From the NCBI RefSeq assembly GCF_030269925.1, contig NC_085108.1:4092001-4156000 (forward strand): a stretch of DNA of 64,000 nucleotides. The letters are read 5' to 3'. A model generated the notes under the pieces. It had not been told where the DNA came from. It made no database searches and saw only the letters and a program-made list of their open reading frames with translations. This DNA comes from Bombyx mori. Its lineage: Eukaryota; Arthropoda; Insecta; Lepidoptera; Bombycidae. Of this stretch, positions 52,435 to 64,000 are shown one piece after another. Every line of letters starts with the position of its first letter. The stretch's first letter is position 1. The position numbers and the translations under genes are program-made.

Positions 52435-53770
52435 ATATTTACTGGAGTTAAAAATATATAACATTTCTTCGTCTGTATCTAATATAATACAATCGCATTG
52501 TTATCATAAGCACTATCGTTTTTATCCAGTTATGTAGCAGTTGGGATATTTAGCAGATTGCGTCTTTCAGGAGTTTTTAGGGTCAATAAAAACGATTAAA
52601 ATACTATTAGGGTGTGTCTGATTAACGAAAGAATATCTGGATTCAAAGACCATCTACTGTGGTCATCTTTACTGACCAGGGTCAGATTGTCATATGACCA
52701 AAATGGCGTGAAAGATCTCTGGAGACACACTGTAGATGAACACATTTCTAGGTAGTTACGTGATGTTAAAAAGGAGACAGGATCACTCTACAGATAGGTA
52801 TCAAACATCAGACGAAGAACTATCGCGATATTTTTCTTCACTATTTAACTCTGGATGTTTCGCCGCGCACTTTTGGCGTCTCGCCATTAAAACGAACTAA
52901 AATGAAGTACAAGGTGTTTGCTACGATTCAGCACATTAGTTGCAAGCTTTGTATTGTATTTATTTAGTGGCCAACGAAGCTGGGAAGCTTAGTTCAAAAT
53001 TATAAGATTAACCGAGAAGGTATCACCATCTTGCCTGCCTGTTTACTTTATGTTCCAATGTGGACGGCCATATGTTGCGATGCCCATTGGCTCCTGTTAA
53101 ACCAGGCAAGCCGTAAGCTTATCTGGGAATGCGATAAATAAAAGAAGGCGAATGGAGTACCAATTACAAATCAGGAATGGTTTAATATACTTTGGCAGTA
53201 CATACTATATCGGAATCAGAGACTCCTGACAATATTCAAACTAGAAAATTTCCCAAAATATCTAGAAAGTAATCTGTAGTGTTTATATTAATGTGACATT
53301 GGAAACGAAATCAAAACTATTATTTGTACCAAAAGGAAACTGTGCATTATACTAGGGGCAATTGCGAGCCAGAGATTAGTGATATGAAGATGTACACTGG
53401 TACAAACTGGACTGGTAAAGAATGAACCGACCGGAAATTTACTTTATCCGTCGCGGAGTCCGAAACGACTATCAAATTATATGTCATAATAATTTTGTAA
53501 ATACACTTCAGTACAATAAGGATACAATAACAAATATCATAGTTAAATAATAATTATTTTTACATTATTCGTAGTGCATTTAAACAAGTCCCGAATATCT
53601 TTCTAAGTCGTATTCGTCCAAACGTGACTAGGTATCTATCTACAAAACCGGAACGCGTGATTTCGCAATGTAAAGAAGCACTACCAGTTGTAGATCCAAT
53701 AAAGTGTCTTTACAATCTACATACCAACCTTTTAGCTCTTAGTATACGATCGAGGTATTTAAGTACATTA
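52435..53770. other. Gene-free stretch
   Basis: No supported exon. Mixed AT-rich DNA with no clear repeat that I can place. Confidence 0.4.
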
Positions 53771-53772
53771 AT

Positions 53773-54189
53773 GGAGGTCCCGTAGTAGTCGAAATTCGAC
53801 TATAATTAATTGGAATTGTAAGTTTGTACACTATTATGATTGTATTTTATACTTCTATTATCACAAACTTCGCCAAGACTACACTATAAAAAATATTAAC
53901 AAAGACAAACAATATTTAATATATTCTCAATTTGACAACAGACGTCAAGAACAAAAGTTTGACCATAAATAGTATGCATGCGTGTGTGCGTCAAATACGT
54001 GGTATGTAGTGTGTGTAATGTTTTCTTTATTGATTTAATGAATCTTTTATGCATTATTTAAAAAAAAAATAGCATTGTGCACTTCTACTCTATATTCTCT
54101 ATAAGTGTGGAAAATTTCATACTCCTTCGTCCGCGCAATTTTCGTAAAAAGGGATACAAAGTTTTTGCTTCACGTATTAATATATAGAT
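53773..54189 (-). mobile_element. Non-autonomous Helitron, family H, copy 1
   Basis: On the minus strand it starts TCTATATATTAATACGTGAA and carries the hairpin TAGTCGAATTTCGACTA near the 3' end, but the final CTAG has mutated (CTCCAT). About 417 bp. Three relatives are at 57942, 61835 and 62431. Confidence 0.8.
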
Positions 54190-54601
54190 TATTAATATTT
54201 CTTAAGTACCGATTTCTGTTTGTACTTATTCATTGGTCATGACGAGGCTTGGATACAGGTCATTAGCATTCCCTGCTCTGGAAGAAAAGGAACTCTCATA
54301 CCGGTTTTGAGACGCGGAGTTTAATTAATCACTGATCTCAATTCGGAACTATTTGTATTAGCCCAAGGGAGAACATGCACTACCACTAGTGGTAACCAGT
54401 TATCCCAGGAACTGCAAACTTACCTGCCATCACAGAGTACCATTGGCAAGCAAATCGATTTCTTCCGAAACCATTGTGACAACGTTATCAAGGGTAATGA
54501 ACTTGGGATTCCGTGAGTCATTAATCTTGATTTAGAATACGGGAAAGTTTCGATATCGCTTCCAAAAATAGATTTATCAAGCATAATCTTAAATAAATAA
54601 T

Positions 54602-54842
54602 GCTGGTGGTAGGACGTCTTGTGAGTCCAAACGGGTAGGCACCACCGCCCTGCCTATTTCTACCGTAAGGCACTAATGCGTTTCGGTTTGAAGGGCGGGG
54701 CAGCCGTTGTAACTATACTGAGATCTTAGAACTATATCTTAAGGTGTGTGGCGCATTTAAGTTGTAGATGTATATAGGCTCCAGTAACAACTTGACACCA
54801 GGTGGACTGTGAGCTCGTCCACCCATCTAAGCAATAAAAAAA
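54602..54842 (+). mobile_element. BMC1-like copy
   Basis: From TGCTGGTGGTAGGACGTC to CATCTAAGCAATAAAAAAAA. It shares the variant CTATATCTTAAGGTGTGTGG with the copy at 57530, so the two belong to one sublineage. Confidence 0.85.
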
Positions 54843-54844
54843 AT

Positions 54845-56315
54845 CGTTTTTAGTTATTCCATTGACATGGTAAACAACCATACAACCCATCTGAGAGTGT
54901 GTGGTTATCATCGCTCATACCTCAAACCAATGCCAGGGTCACCATAAAACCCTTGCAGTACTTTTGAACATATAGTCCAATAGTTTTGGCACATACAAAT
55001 TACCTACAACGGTATCTCGAAATAGAAAATTCGCGTAACGTAACGGGCGCCAAAAATCTTATCTCACGAATATGTAGATAGATGGATTGGCGCATTGACT
55101 GATTACATAAGGGGTTATCTAATATCAAAAATCTTATCGTTTCTAGAAAAGGTATTTTCAAGACATTTTTACACTGACTTTTTTTTAATAAACTCTTAAA
55201 GCCTAGAGCACCCTTTCTCAAAGTGGGCGATAACGCCCCCTTATGGGCGCTGCAGGCCTAAAGGGGGACGGTAAGAGACCCAGAAAAGAAGGGGGCATTG
55301 TGTAGAGACTTGGAAGACGATTTGTAATTTAATCTAGGAGGACTCTTAGACATTGACTGAGCTCTCTCTATAGTAGCTTTTAAGTAGGTAAAAAATGGGA
55401 CCGCTAAAAAATTATTTATTCTCAAAGTAGTGGGTAGTAGATAAAATAAGTTTGGGAACCTTTGGCCTAGAGGCTAGGGATATTTTTCTAGTTCTTTATT
55501 TCCTTATATGGATGGATAAGTTCACGGGTGAACTCATGTTGAGTGGTTATTGGAGACATTATAATGTCATCCCTCTTAAGGCTTGAGGTCGATTTGAATT
55601 GTAACAGTATATAGATTGTTCCACTGCCCCTCCCCAAATCGAAACGAATTATTACTTCATGTACAGTATTAATTACAAATTCTAATATTTATTAAACAAT
55701 GTTATTAATTTGAGTCTGTCGAAAAGGACGTTCAAAATTTGTATTACATACAAACGTACATAACAAGCTAATAAAATAGTGTTAAAAATTGGCGCCTATC
55801 TTATAGTCTGGTTTCTTAATGACATTTAACATTTGTTACCCAAACTATTAATAGATTAATTTAATGACTTTCAATTATTACGTGTCTTGTGCAATAGGTA
55901 ACGATGAGTCATTGTCGATACAACAACTTATTGGACCCTTTTTTTGGGTAAGTTCCTTTCAAATAGTCTAAAGGTAAGGCCAAAAGAAACAAGACTGATA
56001 ATGTATAGATAGATAGCTGTATTTTTCTATTATTTGATAGATTTGATTTAAAACAATAAAACGACATATTATTTTACGTACAAATCGGTCATACGATTGA
56101 TTTTTGCGAAAATTTAATTCTGACGTCGAGAATTAAACCCAACATATTTTATTATCTACAATATTCAATATCAAATCGACAATGTTATTCATGTCTAGAT
56201 ATTGTTCTAATCGCTCGAGTTTATATCTACGCAAGAATTTATCGAGTTATTCAATAGGTAGGTAGTTTTATTTTTATGCAAAAGACAAAGCAATTATGTT
56301 AAGTGGGCAGCAACA
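54845..56315. other. Gene-free stretch
   Basis: No gene is supported. About 55500-55660 (TCACGGGTGAACTCATGTTG, CCTCCCCAAATCGAAACG) may be a very old BMC1-like copy on the minus strand. Confidence 0.4.
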
Positions 56316-56317
56316 TT

Positions 56318-56560
56318 TTTTACTGGCAGTAAGACCTATTATGAGTCCGCGCGGGTAGGTACCACCATCCTGCCTATTTCTGCCGTGGAGCAGTAATGCG
56401 TTTCGATTTGAAGGGTGGGGCAGCCGTTGTAACTATACTTGAGACCTTAGAACTTATATCTCAAGGTGGGTGGCGCATTTACGTTCTAGATGTCTATGGG
56501 CTCTAGTAATCATTCAACACCAGGTGTGCTGTGAGATCGTCCACCCACATAAGCAATAAA
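56318..56560 (+). mobile_element. BMC1-like copy
   Basis: From TTTACTGGCAGTAAGACC to CACATAAGCAATAAATATAT; complete for the common tail. Confidence 0.85.
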
Positions 56561-56784
56561 TATATATATTTATTCAAATAGCCGTACAGATGATCCTTTC
56601 CTACTGTACAGCTGGCTTTAAATGGATATTTAAGGTAATAGACACCAAAACGCCAATCTTGAGACGCAAGGTCATAGGGCGAGGAAGCTGTTACACAATA
56701 CAATGAAGATTTCAGTCTTGGCCTTCGTCAAGGGTGGCTGGTCTTGTGACGTCAATTGGATTTGGTTACCAGTTAACATAGAGA

Positions 56785-56948
56785 GCCGAGAGCTCGTCCT
56801 AAAATTCACAATACGTCCTACTGTATACGTACGTACGTAATACAAGTTTGAGAAACACAAAAACCGAGAGAGCTCGTCCCAACATTGACAATACGTCCTA
56901 CTGCATACGTACGTACGTACGTAATCTAAATTTGAGAAACACAAAAAC
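56785..56948 (+). repeat. Two-copy tandem repeat with ACGT run
   Basis: A unit of about 80 bp, CCGAGAGCTCGTCC.. to GAGAAACACAAAAAC, occurs twice. Each holds GTACGTACGTAA-type text; the second has one extra ACGT. The run is palindromic. Confidence 0.8.
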
Positions 56949-57529
56949 GCGATTATGTAAAAGAATTACGTAGTTAAAAACAAACGAAGATATTTTTAAA
57001 GAGCTCTCGCGTACCGAATTCATTCAGCCCAATGGATTTTGGACATTTTCCATGTTACCTATATGAAAAAATAGCGCAACTATATACAAAAGACTACAAA
57101 ATGTAGACTTACAAAGTTTCAAGTTAGCGACACAAAACATGCCAGTACAATCTTGTTTGTTGTCAATAAATAAGTCACAGTGGAAGATATTGAAATGAAA
57201 TACGACAGCCTTGGGTTCAATAAATATAGACATGCCTTTTTTTAAATTACATTCTACACATTGTAATCATAATCCAGTAGTATTGACAGGTTCAATATTA
57301 TCTTCAAAACACGAGCCATCATTTCTAATCTTTGAATACCAGACTGATTGAAAACGCCATGAGCGTAAAGGCCACTGAGTCAGATAGTCTATTTTAAGCG
57401 TTACAATGATTAGATTACTCGGTCCAGTTTCTAACGAACATTCATATCGAGGCGTGAAAAGCTATTTCGTTCAAGCGACATTTTCGCAAATTTACATAGC
57501 TATTCGATAGGAGTAACTTAATTGCAGTT

Positions 57530-57770
57530 ACTGGTGGTAGGACCTCTTGTGAGTCCGCGCGGGTAGGTACCACCGCCCCGCCTATTTCTGCCGTGAAGCA
57601 GTAATACGTTTCGGTTTGAAGGGTGGGGCAGCCGTTGTGACTATACTGAGACCTTAGAACTATATCTTAAGGTGTGTGGCGCATTTGAGTTGTAGATGTC
57701 TATGGGCTCCAGTAACCACTTAACACCAGGTGGGCTGTGAGCTCGTCCACACATCTAAGCAATAAATAAA
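57530..57770 (+). mobile_element. BMC1-like copy
   Basis: From TACTGGTGGTAGGACCTC to ACATCTAAGCAATAAATAAA; it carries the same TCTTAAGGTGTGTGG variant as 54602-54842. Confidence 0.85.
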
Positions 57771-57941
57771 AAAGGATATTGCGTTCAAGCGACATTTTTG
57801 CAACCATACAGGAGGAGAGGCATTTAAAGTTTTTAAATTTTCTTCAGCTATTTGGACGGAGTAATTACTTGATTGCAGTTTAATTAAAAACATCGAACTG
57901 TTGATGTTGATAATACCAAATAAAACGCACCTTTAATAAAA

Positions 57942-58359
57942 CTAGAGGTACCGCAGTAGTCGAAATTAGACTATAATTAATTGGAATTGTAAGTTTGTAC
58001 ACTATTATGATTGTATTTTATACTTCTATATTTATAAATTTCGCCAAGGCTACTATAAAAAATATGAACAAAGACAAACATTATTTAAGTAATCTATTCT
58101 CAATTTGACAACAGACGTCAAGAACCAAAGTTTGACAATAAATAGTATGCATGCGTGTGTGCGTCAAATACATGGTATGTAGTGTGTGTGATGTTTTCTT
58201 TATTGATTTAATGTATCTGTTATGCATTATTTAAAAAAAATATTAGCATTGTGCACTTCTTCTCTATATTCTAAGTGTGGAAAATTTCATACTCCTCCGT
58301 CCACGCAATTTTCGTAAAAAGGGATACAAAGTTTTTGCTTCACGTATTAATATATAGAT
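57942..58359 (-). mobile_element. Non-autonomous Helitron, family H, copy 2
   Basis: Minus strand from TCTATATATTAATACGTGAA to GGTACCTCTAG, flanked by A and T. The 3' hairpin is slightly mutated (TAGTCTAATTTCGACTA). Confidence 0.85.
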
Positions 58360-58361
58360 TC

Positions 58362-60040
58362 CAGTAATTTTCAATTGCTAATTAACACTAAAATATCATC
58401 TCAAAAGTTAATATTTTAAATTTTACACTGCTTTAGAAAATAATCATATTTTTTTTTATTTCCTGAACATTTTACATTTTCAGAGATGTGCCCTTTTCGA
58501 AATTGCATATTCAATTACAAAGATTAATTTCGCTTAAACCAAATATCCACCCGTTCACTTCTCAAGATGTATATGCGCTAACAATAATTTTATCAACATA
58601 TTGCATAACGGACAAATTTTTTTGGGAAATTTTTTGAAGGTCGGTCGTAAAATTTGCGAATACATAGTTAAAATTCCTTAAAGACCCCCGCTTCGATTAG
58701 GCAGTATATTGTGTTGATGAAAAGACCTGGGTTTGAAGTTCTTGTCCCAGACTTGACCCGTAAAAATGGGTGTTCAGAATATATTTAACTGGACATTAAA
58801 ATCCCTGCGATTACCGCAATCACTATACTTACAATACGCACGAAAACCCAATTAAACAATACATAATCCTATCTTCATAATAATATTTAAAAGAATTTCT
58901 ATTATAAACCAACATCAGAAGATAAGAGCGCTTTTTTTATGATCGTGCAAAGAACGTTGGTCAATAACCCTGATTTAGCGTAGGGCCATTTATAAAACGC
59001 TAAACAGTATCAACATATGGCATGATCGATCGAGAGGAAATTTATTGCGAAAACCGCTTGTACTCGTAACTTTCCACAGAAGATTTAGTGTAGCATATTA
59101 AAAATGGTATAAAATACTTTTAATAATGATTTTTCCGATGCAAAAAAGTCCCTCGCCATGGGACATTGTAATGGTTATATTGAGATATAACCCAAGAAGG
59201 GGTAATACTCATGTCAAATCCGTATGGACCGTGATAAAATGCTGCTTTGACCCCACATATCTTGGGACAAGAGCAAGAAGAAGAAAAAGAAGATAAACTC
59301 TCCCATGCATCTCCGATTTCTAGCCCTGCTCTCCCGATACGGTTATATTCTATGATGGTTTGTAGCGATAAGCATTTTTTGTAAAAAAATTTTACAAATA
59401 AACAAAATTTAATGAATGAAGATCATGATATAGTTTGTATCAAATTTTTGGTTTGCAGATTTTGCTACCAAATGTGCAAGTTGGATAAGCGCAATAATTG
59501 GTGGACATCTCTTTTAAAACTCAGCGATTGTAGTTTATAACCGAAATTATACTCTAAAAATAGCTGAGAAATATTCCCGCTACATGCGACCTTCTTTTAC
59601 TCGGTCAAAGACATTGTTAATAGCTCTGCATTTACATTTTACTACTTCACTATAAGTAGTTTGAAAACTAGTTTCCAGCATGTCCGGCATGTTAAGCAAT
59701 AAGAAGGACAGGAAATCGAAACTCACCAAGGAAGATATCATAATTAATCATTGTCTTTTGTTGAATCTGTTATTTTTACGTCAATAAATGGCTGAGAAAT
59801 TTCCATCGGTATTTGTTACAGGAACTTAGCTAAGTAGACGACATGACAATAGATTTGATGTCAACATCAGAATATCATTTTTTCTCTATAATATCCGATT
59901 TTCCACGAGGTAATCGTCTTGATAATCAAACCACATTGTTTTTTGCCAGTATAGGTCCCTCCCCTAATGTAAATATTCTAAATTACAAATGGACTCATTT
60001 AAATTTGATACCAAAAATCATCTAAATCACACCTCCAGTG
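58362..60040. other. Gene-free stretch
   Basis: No exon or named repeat is supported. Short frames here have no family features. Confidence 0.4.
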
Positions 60041-60044
60041 AGTT

Positions 60045-60146
60045 TTTTTTTTCTTACCTAAGCTGATAGTCTTGAGAGGCTATTTCAGCGTAACCTTAAC
60101 TAGTAGGTGAGCTCACGGGGCTCAAACCTGACGACGTTGCTAACAA
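60045..60146 (-). mobile_element. Bm1-type SINE fragment
   Basis: TTTTTTTTCTTACCTAAGCTG through CTCACGGGGCTCAAACCTG on +: the 3' third of a minus-strand copy. Confidence 0.75.
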
Positions 60147-60161
60147 CGTTGCGACGTTTTT

Positions 60162-60350
60162 ACTGGTGGTGGGACCTCTTGTAAGTCCGCGCGGGTAGGT
60201 ACCACCGCCCTGCTGTGCTATTTCTGCCGTGAAGCAGTAATGCGTTTCGGTTTGAAGGGTGGGGCAGCCGTTGTAACTATACTTGAGACTTAGAACTTAT
60301 ATCTCAAGGTGGGTGGTGCATTTATGTTGTAGATGTATATGTGCTTCAGT
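60162..60350 (+). mobile_element. BMC1-like copy, 3'-truncated
   Basis: From ACTGGTGGTGGGACCTCTTG to TGTGCTTCAGTAACTA. Lacking its normal end, it was cut after insertion. Confidence 0.75.
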
Positions 60351-60419
60351 AACTATATTTATAACCATACCTATTTAATACAGTACTTGGTGTAATTGGA
60401 TCTTTTGCTCGAGGCGAAG

Positions 60420-60660
60420 AAGAGTAATTTACCCGACACATTCTCACGTGACTTGTTATGAATGGCATGCCATTTAGTGGATACCCGCGAACGCCTAAAT
60501 ACGTTTAAACGTTATTTGCAAACGAAACGCGTCATTGAATTACGTCAGACCGAAATTTTCAGGCAGGCAATAAAACAACACACAAATGTGTCGTTGGACG
60601 CCGCCGGCCAGGTGAAGCGACGAAAGATGGGAAGGAAATGGTTAATCAAAAAAAAGTTTT
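60420..60660 (+). other. Short open segment of unknown origin
   Basis: An open stretch reads VDTRERLNTFKRYLQTKRVI and is rich in basic residues. I see no family signature. GC content is higher than nearby, so it may be part of a decayed element or exon. The adjoining end runs into a Bm1 SINE. Confidence 0.25.
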
Positions 60661-60960
60661 TTCCTACCTAACCTGATAGATAGCCTTGAGAGGCTATTTC
60701 AGCGTAACCTTAACTAGTAGGTGAGCTCGCGGGGCTCAAACCTGACGACGTTGCTAACGCGAACCCTAACAAGAGCCGTGCTTCGCAGAACTACCACCGG
60801 ATGGGAAACGCGACCCACTGAGAAGATCCGGCGAGAAACTCAGTGGGCTGTGTCTGTGGGTTAATTTACTCATCGAGCCCTTACCGAACGATGACTGGTG
60901 CTTGAGGTACCTAAAAGCAGAGTTAGTGGATCGGGAGGATCCGCAATGACGTGTTTTCGG
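60655..60960 (-). mobile_element. Near full-length Bm1-type SINE
   Basis: On + it reads TTTTTTCCTACCTAACCTGA through GATCCGGCGAGAAACTCAG to TGACTGGTGCTTGAGGTACC and TCCGCAATGACGTG. The head is present, as in the copy at 37290. Confidence 0.85.
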
Positions 60961-61834
60961 CGACGTCGACTACTTTCCATTCTGTTCGCAGGATCGGGAA
61001 TGAATCAAGCCCGAAAACGCGGCTAAATAGCGAAAATTGGGAGAGGCCTTTAGCAAATAGTGCACAATTATGCACTATGTTTATCACGAATGAAACTTCA
61101 GCTGCATGCTCTCCTTGTCGATTAGCTCTGGCCTTATCAAATAGTGTAATTAAATGACCGAAGACGAATCACACTCCGCCACCTGATCTTAAACGAGGAT
61201 CTCTTGTAGTCTAAGCACCACTGATATACATACTTATGAAGGTTTAAATATTTATTATTAAAAAAAGGCAAGCGCATTGGTCGTCACACGAATGTTTGTT
61301 CGTTGTGAGACTCGAAACCACGACACCAGCCTAGCAGTCAAGTATCAAAATTATTAGTTGTGGGTCATATAACAGACATTTTGAGGGTTTTCGTGGTGAA
61401 AGGACAAACCCGTTTCGGTTTAATCTCTGGAACTATTACAGTATACACAAGAACAGTCGATTTTTTGCCCTTACTCGCAGTCTCGATATCCCGACTATAG
61501 CTTTCAAAGGTAGAAGTATTTAGAACAATTACAATTTGAATTCCAATATAATTAAACAGACAATCGTTTAGATTGCAGAATCAGAAGTCAGAGCGCAGAC
61601 TTTGAACTATAATCGTTCAATTAATTGATAATTTATTTCACTGACGATAACACTGTTCGATATGTCGGTAGTCGAACAATTTTATTGATCAATTTTTAAA
61701 TGGTGAATTGATATCACGGATTTTCTAGAGCCTAATTTCCCGAGTGTAGGGTATGGTATGGTACAGACTTAAGCTGTTATCTGTAGCTAATCACTGGTGG
61801 AGTGACTTAAAAATCTCAACGAAATTCGTTGTAA

Positions 61835-62252
61835 TCTATATATTAATACGTGAAGCAAAAACTTTGTATCCCTTTTTACGAAAATTGCGGGGACGGAGGA
61901 GTATGAAATTTTCCACACTTATAGAGAATATAGAGAAGAAGTGCACAATGCTAATATTTTTTTTAAATAATGCATAAAAGATACATTAAATCAATAGAGA
62001 AAACATTACACACACTACATACCATGTATTTGACGCACACACGCATGCATACTATTTATTGTCAAACTTTTGTTCTTGACGTCTGTTGTCAAATTGAGAA
62101 TAGATTAAATATTGTTTGTCTTAGTTAATATTTTTTATAGTGTAGTCTTGGCGAAAATTGTGATTATAGAAGTATAAAATACAATACAATAGTGTACAAA
62201 CTTACAATTCCAATTAATTATAGTCGAATTTCGACTACTGCGGGACCTCTAG
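61835..62252 (+). mobile_element. Non-autonomous Helitron, family H, copy 3
   Basis: Plus strand from TCTATATATTAATACGTGAA to GGGACCTCTAG, preceded by A and followed by T. The perfect palindrome TAGTCGAATTTCGACTA lies 11 nt before the CTAG. This is the clearest copy of the family. Confidence 0.9.
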
Positions 62253-62430
62253 TCTATTTAATACTATTTAGGTATCTTTCTTACTCTGCGAACTGATTTT
62301 CTCCTAATTTCTTTTAATAGTAGCGTTGTTACTTAAAAAAAAATTTCTACGTGAATCTGAATTTTGATTATTAAATTTTTATTTGAAAAACTAGTCATTG
62401 TATTATTGTTTTTAGTGCATTTAAAAAAAA

Positions 62431-62850
62431 CTAGAGGTCCCGCAGTAGTCGAAATTCGACTATAATTAATTGGAATTGTAAGTTTGTATACTATTATGAT
62501 TGTATTTCATACTTCTATAATCACAAATTTCGCCAAGGCGACACTATAAAAAAATATTAATAAAGACAAACAATATTTAATCTATTCTCAATTTGACAAC
62601 AGACGTCAAGAACAAAAGATTGACAATAAATAGTATGCATGCGTGTGTGCGTCAAATACATGGTATGTAGTGTGTGTAATGTTTTCTTTATTGATTTAAT
62701 GTATCTTTTATGCATTATTTTAAAAAAATATTACCATTGTGCACTCCTTCTCTATATTCTCTATAAGTGTGGAAAGTTTCATACTCCTCCGTCCGCGCAA
62801 TTTTCGTAAAAAGGGATATAAAGTTTTTTCTTCACGTATTAATATATAGA
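62431..62850 (-). mobile_element. Non-autonomous Helitron, family H, copy 4
   Basis: Minus strand from TCTATATATTAATACGTGAA to GGGACCTCTAG with intact hairpin and A/T flanks. It faces copy 3 across about 180 bp, making a large inverted repeat. Confidence 0.9.
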
Positions 62851-63100
62851 TATATTGTTTTCGTTTTGAAACTGTCAGAGTAAGATGCTAATGAAAAATG
62901 TATTACATAAAACGATTTTAAATCTTGAGATTTCGGTGATTATGGTCGAATTTCGATCATCAGACGTAAACTATTAATTAGCACTGTACAACAATACAAC
63001 GTCGTATGAATTCACAAATGTGTTCATCCGAAATTGAACCTTACGTTCTCACAGCGTCTCATCAAGGCAAACTTGGTAATCAAATGTAAAAAAAACCCAA

Positions 63101-63550
63101 GGATTTTTTTTTATTTTTTATTTCTTAGATGGGTGGACGAGCTCACAGCCCACCTGGTGTAAAGTGGTTACTGGAGCCCATAGACATTTACCACGTAAAT
63201 GCGTCACTCACCTTAAGATATAAGTTCTAAGGTCTCAAGTATAGTTACAACGGCTGCCCCGCCCTTCAAACCGAAACGCATTACTGCTTCACGGCAGAAA
63301 TAGACGGGGCGGTGGTACCTACCCGTGCGGACTCAGAAGAGGTCCTACCACCAGTAATTACGCAAATTATAATTTTGCGGGTTTCATTTTTATTACAAGA
63401 TGTTATTCCTTCACCGTGGAAATCAGTCGTGAACATATGTTGAGTACGTATTTCATTAGAAAAATTGGTACCCGCCTGCGGGATTCGAACACCGGCGCAT
63501 CGCTCAACACGAATCACTGGACGTCTTTATCCGTTAGGCCACGACGACTT
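63101..63550 (-). mobile_element. Full-length composite: tRNA-like head plus BMC1-like tail
   Basis: Minus strand begins GTCGTCGTGGCCTAACGGAT, has the B box GTGTTCGAATCCCGCAGGC, the linker and the common tail, ending in an A-run. It matches 7964-8404 and 34792-35235 in structure. Confidence 0.85.
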
Positions 63551-64000
63551 CAGAAAATCAGGAATTATAGATATAACGGTTTTACTTCTATACGTTTCTA
63601 ATCCTATTCCGATAAAACTTGTTACGGTTGTTGACACTACAACGAAAGTTTTCGTCATAATACCATTAATGTAAAAAAAGCTAAACAAAAAAGCTCATAA
63701 AAAAAGCCATGTATATTATTATGCTAGTGTTAAGAATTCTTGTACGTCTTTGTATTTTAAGAAGCTTGAATAAATATTATTATTATTATTATTTATTATA
63801 AATGTAAGATAGAGGGCGTGCGAAATGCTTTAAGAAATTCAGATTTTTTTGTTGCAATTAACTACAGCGGATTTAACCTTACTAGTTCGAAGACAATTTT
63901 GAACGCAACGCTTCTATAGTGATCATTATCCTCGACTACCATATTCACTGGGGTCAGATATATACCCCTTCATGTTTTTCCGGCACCCATAACACAGGAG
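63551..64000. other. Window end, no gene seen
   Basis: An ATTATT run at 63775-63800 follows CTTGAATAAATATT, which looks like the end of another retroposon. Nothing else is recognised. Confidence 0.35.

Overview
The window is nuclear DNA from a lepidopteran, most likely the silkworm Bombyx mori or its sister B. mandarina. Many copies of a Bm1-type tRNA-derived SINE and more than twenty copies of a BMC1/L1Bm-like retroposon tail (repeat names recalled, not searched) point to Bombyx. The genes are spliced eukaryotic genes with AT-rich introns, so the longest open frames are mostly transposon-derived and the host proteins are spread over short exons.

Layout. 1-2.2 kb: AT-rich, gene-poor, with one LINE tail and one BMC1-like copy. 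2.57-7.03 kb: two identical U6 snRNA genes facing each other, each with its own TATA box, at the outer ends of an inverted duplication; between them lie nested SINE/LINE copies and a 1.4-kb foldback element built on repeated CAGCTG motifs. 7.73-10.94 kb (minus): proteasome subunit beta type-4 (PSMB4, beta7), five exons. 12.15-15.30 kb (plus): ribosomal protein uL14/RpL23, four exons, divergent from PSMB4. 18.99-22.56 kb (minus): Y14/tsunagi (RBM8A) of the exon junction complex, five exons, one intron with an apparent GC-AG boundary. 23.99-24.33 kb: a 112-codon ORF of unknown function. 25.31-37.90 kb (plus): metaxin-2, six exons, introns full of SINEs, Helitrons and MITEs, plus a 146-codon acidic ORF in the 8.2-kb last intron. 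40.04-46.65 kb: a decayed Transib DNA transposon (relative of RAG1) with RSS-like CACAGTG ends, about 0.5-kb inverted repeats and a 5-bp target duplication, split by an internally deleted Ty3/Gypsy-type LTR element. 49.53-49.65 kb (minus): the last coding exon of an unidentified gene with a hydrophobic C-terminus. 50.2-50.8 kb: a four-copy minisatellite with one palindromic CRE per unit. 51-64 kb: gene-poor and repeat-rich, including four copies of one non-autonomous Helitron.

The recognised host genes are unlinked housekeeping functions: splicing RNA (U6), mRNA surveillance and localisation (Y14), translation (uL14), protein degradation (beta7) and mitochondrial outer-membrane import or assembly (metaxin-2). 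They are not an operon or a pathway; the window is a compact run of constitutive genes diluted by mobile DNA. The most unusual material is the U6/foldback palindrome, the Transib with its nested LTR element, the inverted MITE pair around a tiny metaxin-2 exon, the GC-AG intron of Y14, and the CRE minisatellite.
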